The notes under the pieces are model-generated. The model made no database searches. It was given only the letters and a program-made list of their open reading frames with translations, and was not told where the DNA came from. Below are positions 44,790 through 55,315 of a DNA stretch of 64,000 bases, one piece after another. The position numbers and the translations under genes were made by a program. The stretch's first letter is position 1, and the number at the start of each line of letters is the position of its first letter. Source of the DNA: Bufo bufo (lineage: Eukaryota; Chordata; Amphibia; Anura; Bufonidae); the NCBI RefSeq assembly GCF_905171765.1, contig NC_053393.1:187391921-187455920 (forward strand), written 5' to 3'.

Positions 44790-46778
44790 GAATACCTAAG
44801 ATCTAAAGATATTTTCAATCTTTCAGATCATATCCAAAGAAGAGAGGAAATAGAAGTACTTAGCAGAGGTCTATCATTTTGCCCCAGTAACAACCCAGAC
44901 CTTTTTGAACTCTTTATAGATCTTGATCAGTATATTAGGAAATTAACTCTGCAACGCCATTTCGACACCAAACCGAAATGCCATTCAACACATCCCATTA
45001 TTACAACAACCGAGGAAGACGCTGATATTGACCACCTGGTTGACGAGCTCTTTCACACACCCATCCACTCATCCCTTAAACCCATTCCAACTTTTATCCA
45101 CTAGAGAGCAGAGGGTCCCATATAGAGACCTTCTATAACCTAGTACTTAACGACTTGAAAATGGCCTTCTCAGAAAAGAATAACACACCCACTGGTGCTC
45201 ACAACCTCTCAAAAGCACAGAAGAAAGCCATGACCAATCTAGCCAGGAATGACAACATAGTTATCAAAAATGTAGATAAGGGAGGGAAGATAGTCATTTT
45301 AAACACAGAGGACTACCACAAAGAGGCCCTAAACATACTTTCCGACACCACATACTACAATAAACTACAAACTGATCCAACTATAGACTTCAAAAAACAA
45401 CTCCACACTCTTATAGATAAAGGCTATGTCGATAAAATCATCACAAAAAAAGAAAGGAATTATCTATTGACAGAACACCCTTCCATACCATATTTTTATT
45501 TTTTACCTAAAATTCATAAATCTCTGACCAACCCCCCCGATCGACCCATAATATCAGGGATTGATTCCATCACTTCCAATTTATCTGCCTATGTTGACTG
45601 TCTCCTACAAAAATATGTAGTGAACCTACCATCTTGCCTCAGGGATTCTAGTCAACTGATTACAACAATAAGTGATTTTGAATGGGAAAGCGACATGTTA
45701 TGGGTAACCTTGGATGTATCATACTTGTATAGTAATATTATACATACATTAGGCATTGATGCGGTTAAAAAATTCCTCTCTATGGATCCATACATACCCT
45801 CAAAACAAATTAGTTTCATTTAAGACTCCATATCCTTCATTTTAAATTATAATTATTTTACCTATAAAAATTGCTTTTATATTCAAAACCGGGGTACCGC
45901 GATGAGTACGAAATTCGCGCTATTGTATGCTAATTTATTTATGGCGGCATTTGAGGAAATTTTCGGCCTTTTAGACCACCCCAATATTAAATTATACAAG
46001 CGCTATATAGATGATATTATTTTTATCTGGCAAGGCAGTAGGGACACACTTGATGAACTCATCTCAAACATCAACCAAAACAATTGGAACCTAAAATTCA
46101 CGGCGCAGATCGATCCCATGACTACTGTATTCCTCGGCCTACAACTAACCTCTACCAACAAACAGATCGAGACTGGTACACATTTTAAGGATGTTGACGC
46201 AAAAAGTTATCTAGACTATATGAGTTGCCACTACCATAAATGGAAGCGCAATATACCGTACGGTCAGATGAGACGAGTCAGAAAGAACTGCTCTAATGAT
46301 GCGATTCTGAAAGATCAACTAAAAACATTAAATTCTAGGTTCATAGAAAAAGGATATCCAGAGGGTCTAATTTCAGGTTCAATGACTAAGATTAAGAAAA
46401 CCACTCAAAAAGACTGCCTGCGACCAAAACATCATGCACCAACTAAGGATAAGAATAAACATATCTATAACTTCATTACCTGATATACATCATCCCATAA
46501 TGAAATCAAAACGATTCTTGAACAACATTGGCCTCTACTCCTTAGTGACCCTATTTTAGGCAAATCCATGCCCAAACTACCGCACATGATATTCCGTAGG
46601 GCAAAAATACTAAAGCAAATTTTAGCTCCCTCTTGTCCAAAATTAAATAAACTTAGCACCGATGCCACTAGTAAACAAAAGCCCACAGCGAACCCAGATA
46701 GACCTAAGGGATCACACAAGTGTGAGCACAAACGGTGCAAATGCTGCTCCATAATCATTCATGGCATAAATGAAGTCA
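44790..46778 (+). pseudogene. PLE 2 reverse transcriptase
   Basis: The N-terminal part (44790-45104) reads EVLSRGLSFCPS and YIRKLTLQRHF. After one frameshift near 45105 the RT runs in a single frame from about 45110 to 46778 with two stops, TAA at 45821 and TGA at 46481. Seen in order: NVDKGGKIVIL, FYFLPKIHKS with DRPIISG, TLDVSYLYSN (motif A), GTAMSTKFALLYANLFM (motif B), YKRYIDDIIFIW (motif C, YIDD), and the Cys-rich HKCEHKRCKCC before the GIY-YIG linker. PLEs use this RT with a GIY-YIG endonuclease in target-primed retrotransposition. Neptune-type is the likely group. The stops make it inactive. Confidence 0.88.
46764..46778 (+). repeat. 15-bp target-site duplication, left
   Basis: GCATAAATGAAGTCA here is identical to 52644-52658 and bounds the 5865-bp insertion in PLE 2. 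Confidence 0.85.
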
Positions 46779-46881
46779 TATATTTACCATATGTAGACTG
46801 AGTATATATAAAATTTAACTTTTACTATGATTTCACTTAAAATACGTTGGTGGTAGCAGTGAGACAAAGACAATAGACTTA

Positions 46882-49337
46882 CAGTAGGTGAACCCGATTT
46901 TGTGTCAATCTCGCCGTATTTCTCGGCGAGATTGAGCACATACGAGCCCCATCGCGGGAGCCAGCGCCGAGCTGGCTTGCCGCGATGGAGAGCAAGCGCG
47001 TCATAGAAGAGGCGGGAGATCCGACTTGGATTCCCGCCAATTCTACACGTGTGCGGCGTTTGTTATGAATCCTGAGGGGGAAGTCCCCGCCGGATTTTAA
47101 ATAAAAATCCGGCCTGGGTCCCGCCCTCAGGAGCATACCGGGCCCTTAGGTCTGTTATGGGTTGTAAGGAGAGCCCCCCCTACGCCGAAAAAAACGGCGT
47201 AGGGGGTCCCCCTACAATCCATACCAGACCCGTATCCAAAGCACGCTACCCGGCCAGCCAGGAAGGGAGTGGGGACGAGCGAGCGCCCCCCCCCCCCCTC
47301 CTGAGCCGTACCAGGCTGCATGCCCTCAACATGGGGGGTTGGGTGCTCTGGGGCAGGGGGCGCACTGCGGCCCCCCCACCTCAGAGCACCCTGTCCCCAT
47401 GTTGATGAGGACAGGGCCCCTTCCCGACAACCCTGGCCGTTGGTTGTCGGGGTATGCGGGCGGGAGGCTTAACGGAATCTGGGAGCCCCCTTTAATAAGG
47501 GGGGCCCCCAGATACCGGCCCCCCACCCTAAGTGAATGAGTATGGGGTACATCGTACCCCTACCCATTCACCTGCAAGAAAAGTGGTAAAAACACAAATA
47601 AACCACACAGTGTATTAAAATATTTTATTTTTCTGCTCCGGAGGCCGCCCCCTGTCTTCTTTATTAGCTCTTTTACCAGGGGGGGCTCTTCTTCTTCCGA
47701 TATCCCGACGGGTCTTCTCCGCTATCCGGGGGGGGTCTTCTCAACTCTCCGGGGTTCTCCTTCTGTCTTCTCCTTCTGTCTTGTTGTCTCCTTCTGTCTT
47801 CTGTCTCCGGGGGGGGCTCTTCTTCTTCCGATATCCCGACGGGTCTTCTCCGCTATCCGGGGGGGTCTTCTCAACTCTTCGGGGTTCTCCTTCTGTCTTC
47901 TCCTTCTGTTCTTCTTCTGTCTTCTCCTTCCTTCTTGTTGTCTCGGCGCACCCCGGTTCTTCGTCTCGCGAGACTCGGCGCACCCCGATTCTTCTCTCTG
48001 TTGTTGACTCGGCGCACCCCGGTTCTTCGTCTCGCGAGACTCGGCGCACCCCGATTCTTCGTCTCGCGAGAACCGGGGTGCGCCGAGTCAACAACAGAGA
48101 GAAGAATCGGGGTGCGCCGAGTCTCGCGAGACGAAGAACCGGGGTGCGCCGAGACAACAAGAAGGAAGGAGAAGACAGAAGAAGAACAGAAGGAGAAGAC
48201 AGAAGGAGAACCCCGAAGAGTTGAGAAGACCCCCCCGGATAGCGGAGAAGACCCGTCGGGATATCGGAAGAAGAAGAGCCCCCCCCAGAGACAGAAGACA
48301 GAAGGAGACAACAAGACAGAAGGAGAAGACAGAAGGAGAACCCCGGAGAGTTGAGAAGACCCCCCCGGATAGCGGAGAAGACCCGTCGGGATATCGGAAG
48401 AAGAAGAGCCCCCCCCGGAGACAGAAGACAGAAGGAGACAACAAGACAGAAGGAGAAGACAGAAGGAGAACCCCGGAGAGTTGAGAAGACCCCCCCCGGA
48501 TAGCGGAGAAGACCCGTCGGGATATCGGAAGAAGAAGAGCCCCCCCTGGTAAAAGAGCTAATAAAGAAGACAGGGGGCGGCCTCCGGAGCAGAAAAATAA
48601 AATATTTTAATACACTGTGTGGTTTATTTGTGTTTTTACCACTTTTCTTGCAGGTGAATGGGTAGGGGTACGATGTACCCCATACTCATTCACTTAGGGT
48701 GGGGGGCCGGTATCTGGGGGCCCCCCTTATTAAAGGGGGCTCCCAGATTCCGTTAAGCCTCCCGCCCGCATACCCCGACAACCAACGGCCAGGGTTGTCG
48801 GGAAGGGGCCCTGTCCTCATCAACATGGGGACAGGGTGCTCTGAGGTGGGGGGGCCGCAGTGCGCCCCCTGCCCCAGAGCACCCAACCCCCCATGTTGAG
48901 GGCATGCAGCCTGGTACGGCTCAGGAGGGGGGGGGGCGCTCGCTCGTCCCCACTCCCTTCCTGGCTGGCCGGGTAGCGTGCTTTGGATACGGGTCTGGTA
49001 TGGATTGTAGGGGGACCCCCTACGCCGTTTTTTTCGGCGTAGGGGGGGCTCTCCTTACAACCCATAACAGACCTAAGGGCCCGGTATGCTCCTGAGGGCG
49101 GGACCCAGGCCGGATTTTTATTTAAAATCCGGCGGGGACTTCCCCCTCAGGATTCATAACAAACGCCGCACACGTGTAGAATTGGCGGGAATCCAAGTCG
49201 GATCTCCCGCCTCTTCTATGACGCGCTTGCTGGGATGTGCTGTCGCTATCCCAGTGAGTGCGAGATCTCGGCACCACGTCGCCGAGTATCAGCGCGACGC
49301 TGTCGTGCTGAAAACACAATGTCACAAACACCTACTG
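46882..49337. mobile_element. Giant palindromic element, copy 1
   Basis: The left arm from 46991 and the right arm to 49231 are inverted copies more than 1 kb long: for example agcaagcgcgtcatagaaga at 46991 faces its complement at 49231, and gtgaatgagtatggggtaca at 47533 faces its complement near 48675. The outer about 110 bp on each side differ, apart from the terminal 9 bp. An about 130-bp (gaagac)-rich unit occurs twice in the left arm and three times in the right. The centre near 48047-48070 is itself a cluster of short palindromes around tctcgcgaga. Confidence 0.88.
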
Positions 49338-51794
49338 AAGTAGGTGAACCCGATTTTGTGTCAATCTCGCCGTATTTCTCGGCGAGATTGAGCACATACG
49401 AGCCCCATCGCGGGAGCCAGCGCCGAGCTGGCTTGCCGCGATGGAGAGCAAGCGCGTCATAGAAGAGGCGGGAGATCCGACTTGGATTCCCGCCAATTCT
49501 ACACGTGTGCGGCGTTTGTTATGAATCCTGAGGGGGAAGTCCCCGCCGGATTTTAAATAAAAATCCGGCCTGGGTCCCGCCCTCAGGAGCATACCGGGCC
49601 CTTAGGTCTGTTATGGGTTGTAAGGAGAGCCCCCCCTACGCCGAAAAAAAACGGCGTAGGGGGTCCCCCTACAATCCATACCAGACCCGTATCCAAAGCA
49701 CGCTACCCGGCCAGCCAGGAAGGGAGTGGGGACGAGCGAGCGCCCCCCCCCCCCTCCTGAGCCGTACCAGGCTGCATGCCCTCAACATGGGGGGTTGGGT
49801 GCTCTGGGGCAGGGGGCGCACTGCGGCCCCCCCACCTCAGAGCACCCTGTCCCCATGTTGATGAGGACAGGGCCCCTTCCCGACAACCCTGGCCGTTGGT
49901 TGTCGGGGTATGCGGGCGGGAGGCTTAACGGAATCTGGGAGCCCCCTTTAATAAGGGGGGCCCCCAGATACCGGCCCCCCACCCTAAGTGAATGAGTATG
50001 GGGTACATCGTACCCCTACCCATTCACCTGCAAGAAAAGTGGTAAAAACACAAATAAACCACACAGTGTATTAAAATATTTTATTTTTCTGCTCCGGAGG
50101 CCGCCCCCTGTCTTCTTTATTAGCTCTTTTACCAGGGGGGGCTCTTCTTCTTCCGATATCCCGACGGGTCTTCTCCGCTATCCGGGGGGGGACTTCTCAA
50201 CTCTCCGGGGTTCTCCTTCTGTCTTCTCCTTCTGTCTTGTTGTCTCCTTCTGTCTTCTGTCTCCGGGGGGGGCTCTTCTTCTTCCGATATCCCGACGGGT
50301 CTTCTCCGCTATCCGGGGGGGTCTTCTCAACTCTTCGGGGTTCTCCTTCTGTCTTCTCCTTCTGTTCTTCTTCTGTCTTCTCCTTCCTTCTTGTTGTCTC
50401 GGCGCACCCCGGTTCTTCGTCTCGCGAGACTCGGCGCACCCCGATTCTTCTCTCTGTTGTTGACTCGGCGCACCCCGGTTCTTCGTCTCGCGAGACTCGG
50501 CGCACCCCGATTCTTCGTCTCGCGAGAACCGGGGTGCGCCGAGTCAACAACAGAGAGAAGAATCGGGGTGCGCCGAGTCTCGCGAGACGAAGAACCGGGG
50601 TGCGCCGAGACAACAAGAAGGAAGGAGAAGACAGAAGAAGAACAGAAGGAGAAGACAGAAGGAGAACCCCGAAGAGTTGAGAAGACCCCCCCGGATAGCG
50701 GAGAAGACCCGTCGGGATATCGGAAGAAGAAGAGCCCCCCCCAGAGACAGAAGACAGAAGGAGACAACAAGACAGAAGGAGAAGACAGAAGGAGAACCCC
50801 GGAGAGTTGAGAAGACCCCCCCGGATAGCGGAGAAGACCCGTCGGGATATCGGAAGAAGAAGAGCCCCCCCCGGAGACAGAAGACAGAAGGAGACAACAA
50901 GACAGAAGGAGAAGACAGAAGGAGAACCCCGGAGAGTTGAGAAGACCCCCCCCGGATAGCGGAGAAGACCCGTCGGGATATCGGAAGAAGAAGAGCCCCC
51001 CCTGGTAAAAGAGCTAATAAAGAAGACAGGGGGCGGCCTCCGGAGCAGAAAAATAAAATATTTTAATACACTGTGTGGTTTATTTGTGTTTTTACCACTT
51101 TTCTTGCAGGTGAATGGGTAGGGGTACGATGTACCCCATACTCATTCACTTAGGGTGGGGGGCCGGTATCTGGGGGCCCCCCTTATTAAAGGGGGCTCCC
51201 AGATTCCGTTAAGCCTCCCGCCCGCATACCCCGACAACCAACGGCCAGGGTTGTCGGGAAGGGGCCCTGTCCTCATCAACATGGGGACAGGGTGCTCTGA
51301 GGTGGGGGGGGCCGCAGTGCGCCCCCTGCCCCAGAGCACCCAACCCCCCATGTTGAGGGCATGCAGCCTGGTACGGCTCAGGAGGGGGGGGGGCGCTCGC
51401 TCGTCCCCACTCCCTTCCTGGCTGGCCGGGTAGCGTGCTTTGGATACGGGTCTGGTATGGATTGTAGGGGGACCCCCTACGCCGTTTTTTTCGGCGTAGG
51501 GGGGGCTCTCCTTACAACCCATAACAGACCTAAGGGCCCGGTATGCTCCTGAGGGCGGGACCCAGGCCGGATTTTTATTTAAAATCCGGCGGGGACTTCC
51601 CCCTCAGGATTCATAACAAACGCCGCACACGTGTAGAATTGGCGGGAATCCAAGTCGGATCTCCCGCCTCTTCTATGACGCGCTTGCTGGGATGTGCTGT
51701 CGCTATCCCAGTGAGTGCGAGATCTCGGCACCACGTCGCCGAGTATCAGCGCGACGCTGTCGTGCTGAAAACACAATGTCACAAACACCTACTG
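49338..51794. mobile_element. Giant palindromic element, copy 2
   Basis: It is offset from copy 1 by 2456 bp and almost identical, including the two-versus-three repeat imbalance and the non-palindromic outer segments. Differences seen are mainly in G or C runs. The first two bases are AA where copy 1 has CA. Confidence 0.88.
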
Positions 51795-52124
51795 TACATA
51801 CATATAAACACTTATTGTGCCACCTAATAAGACCACGGTAAGATAGTACTGGGTGGGTCTTACCCCGTCCTGTAGATACACGGTCAGGGTTGGTGGGTGG
51901 CGGCAATGCTCCAGTGTGGTCGCAGGCACTGGTGTCCAGTTGTTAGAAAATTATGGCAATCTGGATACTCCTGTTATGCCCTGGTCTAGAGCCCTCCCTA
52001 TATAGATGGTCAGGGGCTATCCTCATAGACCTGCCTCAACGACACGGAGCACTCGCCCCGACAGGGGCGACCCCATACGGAACCTGTCCCTATCTGGGAC
52101 CTATTCCCTAGAGGTCCCTTACTG

Positions 52125-52180
52125 AATGGCCCTACATGCCATGTTTCGTTCCATAAAATGGAGCTCATCAGGGGCTCATT
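52125..52180 (-). ncRNA. Hammerhead ribozyme in PLE 3 leader
   Basis: Read on the minus strand from 52180 to 52125. AAUG-A-GCCC forms stem I, then the core CUGAUGA (52171-52165). Stem II is GCUCCA-UUUUA-UGGAAC (52164-52148) with one C-A mismatch. Then come core GAA (52147-52145), stem III ACAU-GGC-AUGU, the cleavage-site A (52133, in a GUA triplet), and GGGC-CAUU closing stem I with GCCC and AAUG across a one-base bulge. All invariant core residues are present. Penelope-like elements are known carriers of hammerheads with very short stem III, which fits the context. It would self-cleave the RNA at the A. Confidence 0.8.
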
Positions 52181-52532
52181 GAATTCAGAAGGTTTCTACA
52201 AAATACACAAAGAGAAATATGCATGGCGTAGTTACTACCAAGCGCCTATTATAATACATATTTAAACAGCATTAGGTATATGGTCTCCAACTTACTGTTT
52301 CGGTAGAGAATTGCTTGTAAATACAAGATGGTAAGAACGGTCAGTGGTACGCGTCCCTGCCGGGGTAAGGAGAAATGTCCCCAGTAATACCCTCGCCTCA
52401 CCTCACTGCTGAATGCCGGCAGTGTAGGAACACAGCCCATTCAGCCGCCTCACCTTTTAAAATCAGCGCCTCCAGCTGTTACCGCCCTCCTGCTCCACCT
52501 TCCCCCGGTGGAATGCATGTGGAACGCACGCT

Positions 52533-52573
52533 GTTAAATTTTATATATACTCAGTCTACATATGGTAAATATA
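52533..52573 (-). repeat. 41-bp inverted copy of 46779-46819
   Basis: Its reverse complement, starting tatatttaccatatgtagac, is identical to the left end of the PLE 3 insertion. Confidence 0.85.
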
Positions 52574-52643
52574 TTTATAGGAGGTTTGACATATCTCTGC
52601 ACATACGCACCTGGTGCATTGAGGTATAATTTTTTGTATATAA

Positions 52644-52658
52644 GCATAAATGAAGTCA
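52644..52658 (+). repeat. 15-bp target-site duplication, right
   Basis: It is identical to 46764-46778. PLE 2 sequence resumes after it. Confidence 0.85.
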
Positions 52659-52945
52659 CCATAAATTTTTACTAAAGAAAAAATTTCCCTACTAAGCTAT
52701 ATGGACTGTAGCACCACAAATGTGATTTATATGTAGCCTATGTGACTAAACACAGTGTCTCGAGACACTGCACAAAAACACGATGGCGATGCATCCCTCC
52801 TACAATTAACCCCTATTGAATGGATTCCAAAGTCCTTCCTACAACTCAGTAGGAAGGAAATGTATTGGATCTTTAGTTTTAATACCCTGACCCCCTTCGG
52901 TTTGAATGAGGCACTTGAATATAGTAATTATTAACAAGTACTTGA
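52659..52945 (+). pseudogene. PLE 2 GIY-YIG endonuclease, shortened remnant
   Basis: After the insertion one frame reads FTKEKISLLSYMDCSTTNVIYM, the link from RT to GIY-YIG in PLEs. A deletion then removes the centre of the domain, including the GIY/YIG motifs. It resumes as KHSVSRHC and, in another frame, KEMYWIFSFNTLTPFGLNE, the conserved C-terminus (E.yWI..L.T..P.GLN). It is degraded and inactive. Confidence 0.75.
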
Positions 52946-53494
52946 GAAATCTGTTTAGAGAGGTCCTCCCACTGTGAACCTAATGGCTTTTATTCGTATT
53001 CTGCCAGACTAGTTTTTACGTAGTCCCCCGTATTCTTATTATTAGTAAACTATTTTATATATTAAATACTTTTATGTATATAGATTTCTCTTTTTATACA
53101 TCTAAAATTATATGCATTGAACTTTATCTTGATATTAATTACTTATTTATTTATTTGTCATGAAATATATGTAGTGATTCACCTATATACAGCTCTACAT
53201 ATTGTCCCATACCTACCTTACCATATATATTACATATATTCCCATACCTACCTTACCATATATATTACATATATTCATTTATGCACTTGAGTATATCACC
53301 ACTCCACATGCGCATGCACACATGTAATTTTATATATCCATTTTTTATCCATTTTTATACTCATGTATCTACGGATGTATCTGTGTTTGTATCTATTTAT
53401 ATACATTTATATTTCATACTTTTATGTGTCTATACCTATTCATATTTATATTTTTATGTGCCTACATTTATATATATATATATATATATATATA
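52946..53494 (+). other. A/T-rich PLE 2 3' UTR with TA microsatellite
   Basis: It contains a 36-bp tandem duplication (cccatacctaccttaccata + tatattacatatatt) at about 53206-53275 and a (TA)n run before 53495. No coding is seen. Confidence 0.65.
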
Positions 53495-55072
53495 CACTGC
53501 TCAAAAAAATAAAGGGAACACTTAAACAACACAATGTAACTCCAAGTCAATCACACTTCTGTGAAATCAAACTGTCCACTTAGGAAGCAACACTGAGTGA
53601 CAATCAATTTCACATGCTGTTGTGCAAATGGGATAGACAACAGATGGAAATTATAGGCAATTAGCAAGACACCCCCAATAAAGGAGTGGTTCTGCAGGTG
53701 GTGACCACAGACCACTTATCAGTTCCTATGCTTCCTGGCTGATGTTTTGGTCACTTTTGAATGCTGGCGGTGCTTTCACTCTAGTGGTAGCATGAGACGG
53801 AGTCTACAACCCACACAAGTGGCTCAGGTAGTGCAGCTTATCCAGGATGGCACATCAATGCGAGCTGTGGCAAGAAGGTTTGCTGTGTCTGTCAGCGTAG
53901 TGTCCAGAGCATGGAGGCGCTACCAGGAGACAGGCCAGTACATCAGGAGACGTGGAGGAGGCCGTAGGAGGGCAACAACCCAGCAGCAGGACCGCTACCT
54001 CCGCCTTTGTGCAAGGAGGAACAGGAGGAGCACTGCCAGAGCCCTGCAAAATGACCTCCAGCAGGCCACAAATGTGCATGTGTCTGCTCAAATGGTCAGA
54101 AACAGACTCCATGAGGGTTATATGAGGGCCCGACGTCCACAGGTGGGGGTTGTGCTTACAGCCCAACACCGTGCAGGACGTTTGGCATTTGCCAAAGAAC
54201 ACCAAGATTGGCAAATTCGCCACTGGCGCCCTGTGCTCTTCACAGATGAAAGCAGGTTCACACTGAGCACATGTAACAGACGTGACAGAGTCTGGAGACG
54301 CCGTGGAGAACGTTCTGCTGCCTGCAACATCCTCCAGCATGACCGGTTTGGCATTGGGTCAGTAATGGTGTGGGGTGGCATTTCTTTGGAGGGCCGCACA
54401 GCCCTCCATGTGCTCGCCAGAGGTAGCCTGACTGCCATTAGGTACCGAGATGAGATCCTCAGACCCCTTGTGAGACCATATGCTGGTGCGGTTGGCCCTG
54501 GGTTCCTCCTATTGCAAGACAATGCTAGACCTCATGTGGCTGGAGTGTGTCAGCAGTTCCTGCAAGACGAAGGCATTGATGCTATGGACTGGCCCGCCCG
54601 TTCCCCAGACCTGAATCCAATTGAGCACATCTGGGACATCATGTCTCGCTCTATCCACCAACAATTGCACCACAGACTGTCCAGGAGTTGGCAGATGCTT
54701 TAGTCCAGGTCTGGGAGGAGATCCCTCAGGAGACCATCCGCCACCTAATCAGGAGCATGCACAGGCATTGTAGGGAGGTCATACAGGCACGTGGAGGCCA
54801 CACACACTACTGAGCCTCATTTTGACTTGTTTCAAGGACATTACATCAAAGTTGGATCAGCCTGTAGTGTGTTTTTCCACTTTAATTTTGAGGGTGACTC
54901 CAAATCCAGACCTCCATGGGTTAAAAAATGTGATTTCCATTTTTAAATTTTTGTGTGATTTTGTTGTCAGCACATTCAACTATGTAAAGAACAAAGTATT
55001 TCACAAGAATATTTAATTAATTCAGATCTAGGATGTGTTATTTTTGTGTTCCCTTTATTTTTTTGAGCAGTG
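53495..55072 (+). mobile_element. Tc1/mariner DD34E element in the TA run of PLE 2
   Basis: The ends CACTGCTCAAAAAAATAAAG and CTTTATTTTTTTGAGCAGTG are inverted repeats, continuing for at least six more bases, flanked by TA (53493-53494 and 55073-55074). The length is 1578 bp. Confidence 0.95.
53747..54813 (+). pseudogene. Tc1 DD34E transposase with one late frameshift
   Basis: A 318-codon frame (53747-54703) encodes an Arg-rich transposase. A likelier start is the ATG at 53792 (MRRSLQPTQ). D167 is in LFTDESRF, D258 in [10 protein letters not shown]293 in [11 protein letters not shown], with 34 residues between the last two. The catalytic core is thus complete. Near 54665 one base is lost: the frame then ends early, while the proper C-terminus ([18 protein letters not shown]...RGGHTHY) continues in another frame to the stop at 54811-54813. 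The lesion follows the catalytic core, so some activity cannot be excluded. Confidence 0.88.
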
Positions 55073-55074
55073 TA

Positions 55075-55262
55075 TATATATATCTTGACAAAGGCCTCAT
55101 TGAGTAGGCCGAAACGTTGCTGGGAATAAAGTTTTTTGGGGTCTACACCCTGCCACCGAAATCTGGAAGTGCTGCCTCGTTCTTTGGAAAGTACATATCG
55201 TGGAGGAGAAGCCGACCTCTGTGAGGAATTGCACCCAGTTCTCACTGTCTGACTGTGCTGCT
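55075..55262 (+). mobile_element. PLE 2 terminal segment
   Basis: It contains TCTTGACAAAGGCCTCATTG and TAGGCCGAAACGTTGCTGG, a hairpin followed by GAAACG as in other PLE ends here, then GGAATAAAG and a 3' tail. It resumes directly after the Tc1. Confidence 0.65.
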
Positions 55263-55272
55263 GCAGTATTTG

Positions 55273-55311
<39 letters not shown>

Positions 55312-55315
<4 letters not shown>

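Larger units (their letters stand above)
46882..51794. mobile_element. Head-to-tail dimer of a 2.46-kb giant palindromic element
   Basis: The array starts CAGTAGGTG and ends CACCTACTG, and TA lies on each side (46880-46881 and 51795-51796). Two near-identical copies join at 49337/49338, where ...CACCTACTG meets AAGTAGGTGAAC. It is markedly more G+C-rich than its surroundings. It encodes no recognisable transposase; many overlapping ORFs are open on both strands because of its internal repeats. Confidence 0.85.
46779..52643 (-). mobile_element. Penelope-like element 3 fragment inserted in PLE 2
   Basis: The insertion is bounded by a 15-bp duplication. Its left 41 bp (46779-46819) recur as a perfect inverted copy at 52533-52573, the inverted-end arrangement known from PLE insertions. 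The minus strand then gives a PLE-like leader (52532 to 51797) with a hammerhead ribozyme, up to the palindromic dimer. There is no RT coding, so it is a short, 5'-region PLE copy. Confidence 0.68.
44376..55262 (+). mobile_element. Penelope-like element 2 (outer), multiply interrupted
   Basis: The plus strand carries an RT pseudogene (44790-46778) and a GIY-YIG-end remnant (52659-52945). A TA-rich 3' UTR follows (52950-53494), with an end motif GGCCGAAACGTTG at about 55106-55120 and 3' tail to about 55262. A PLE fragment with 15-bp TSDs (46779-52643) and a Tc1 (53495-55072) are inserted in it. Without them it would be about 3.4 kb, a normal PLE size. Confidence 0.82.

Noticed and set aside
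47741..50940. Many 80-147 codon ORFs on both strands of the giant palindrome
   Set aside because: They are mirror images of one another, low in complexity, and come from the purine-rich 130-bp repeat lacking stops. No domain, start context or conservation signal supports them.
46882..51794. Herpes-like or other large DNA virus insertion
   Set aside because: There is no viral ORF; high G+C and inverted arms alone are not evidence for a virus.
53855..54522. Minus-strand ORFs of 134-161 codons opposite the Tc1 transposase
   Set aside because: They are shadows of a G+C-rich coding strand; only the plus strand has the DDE motifs.
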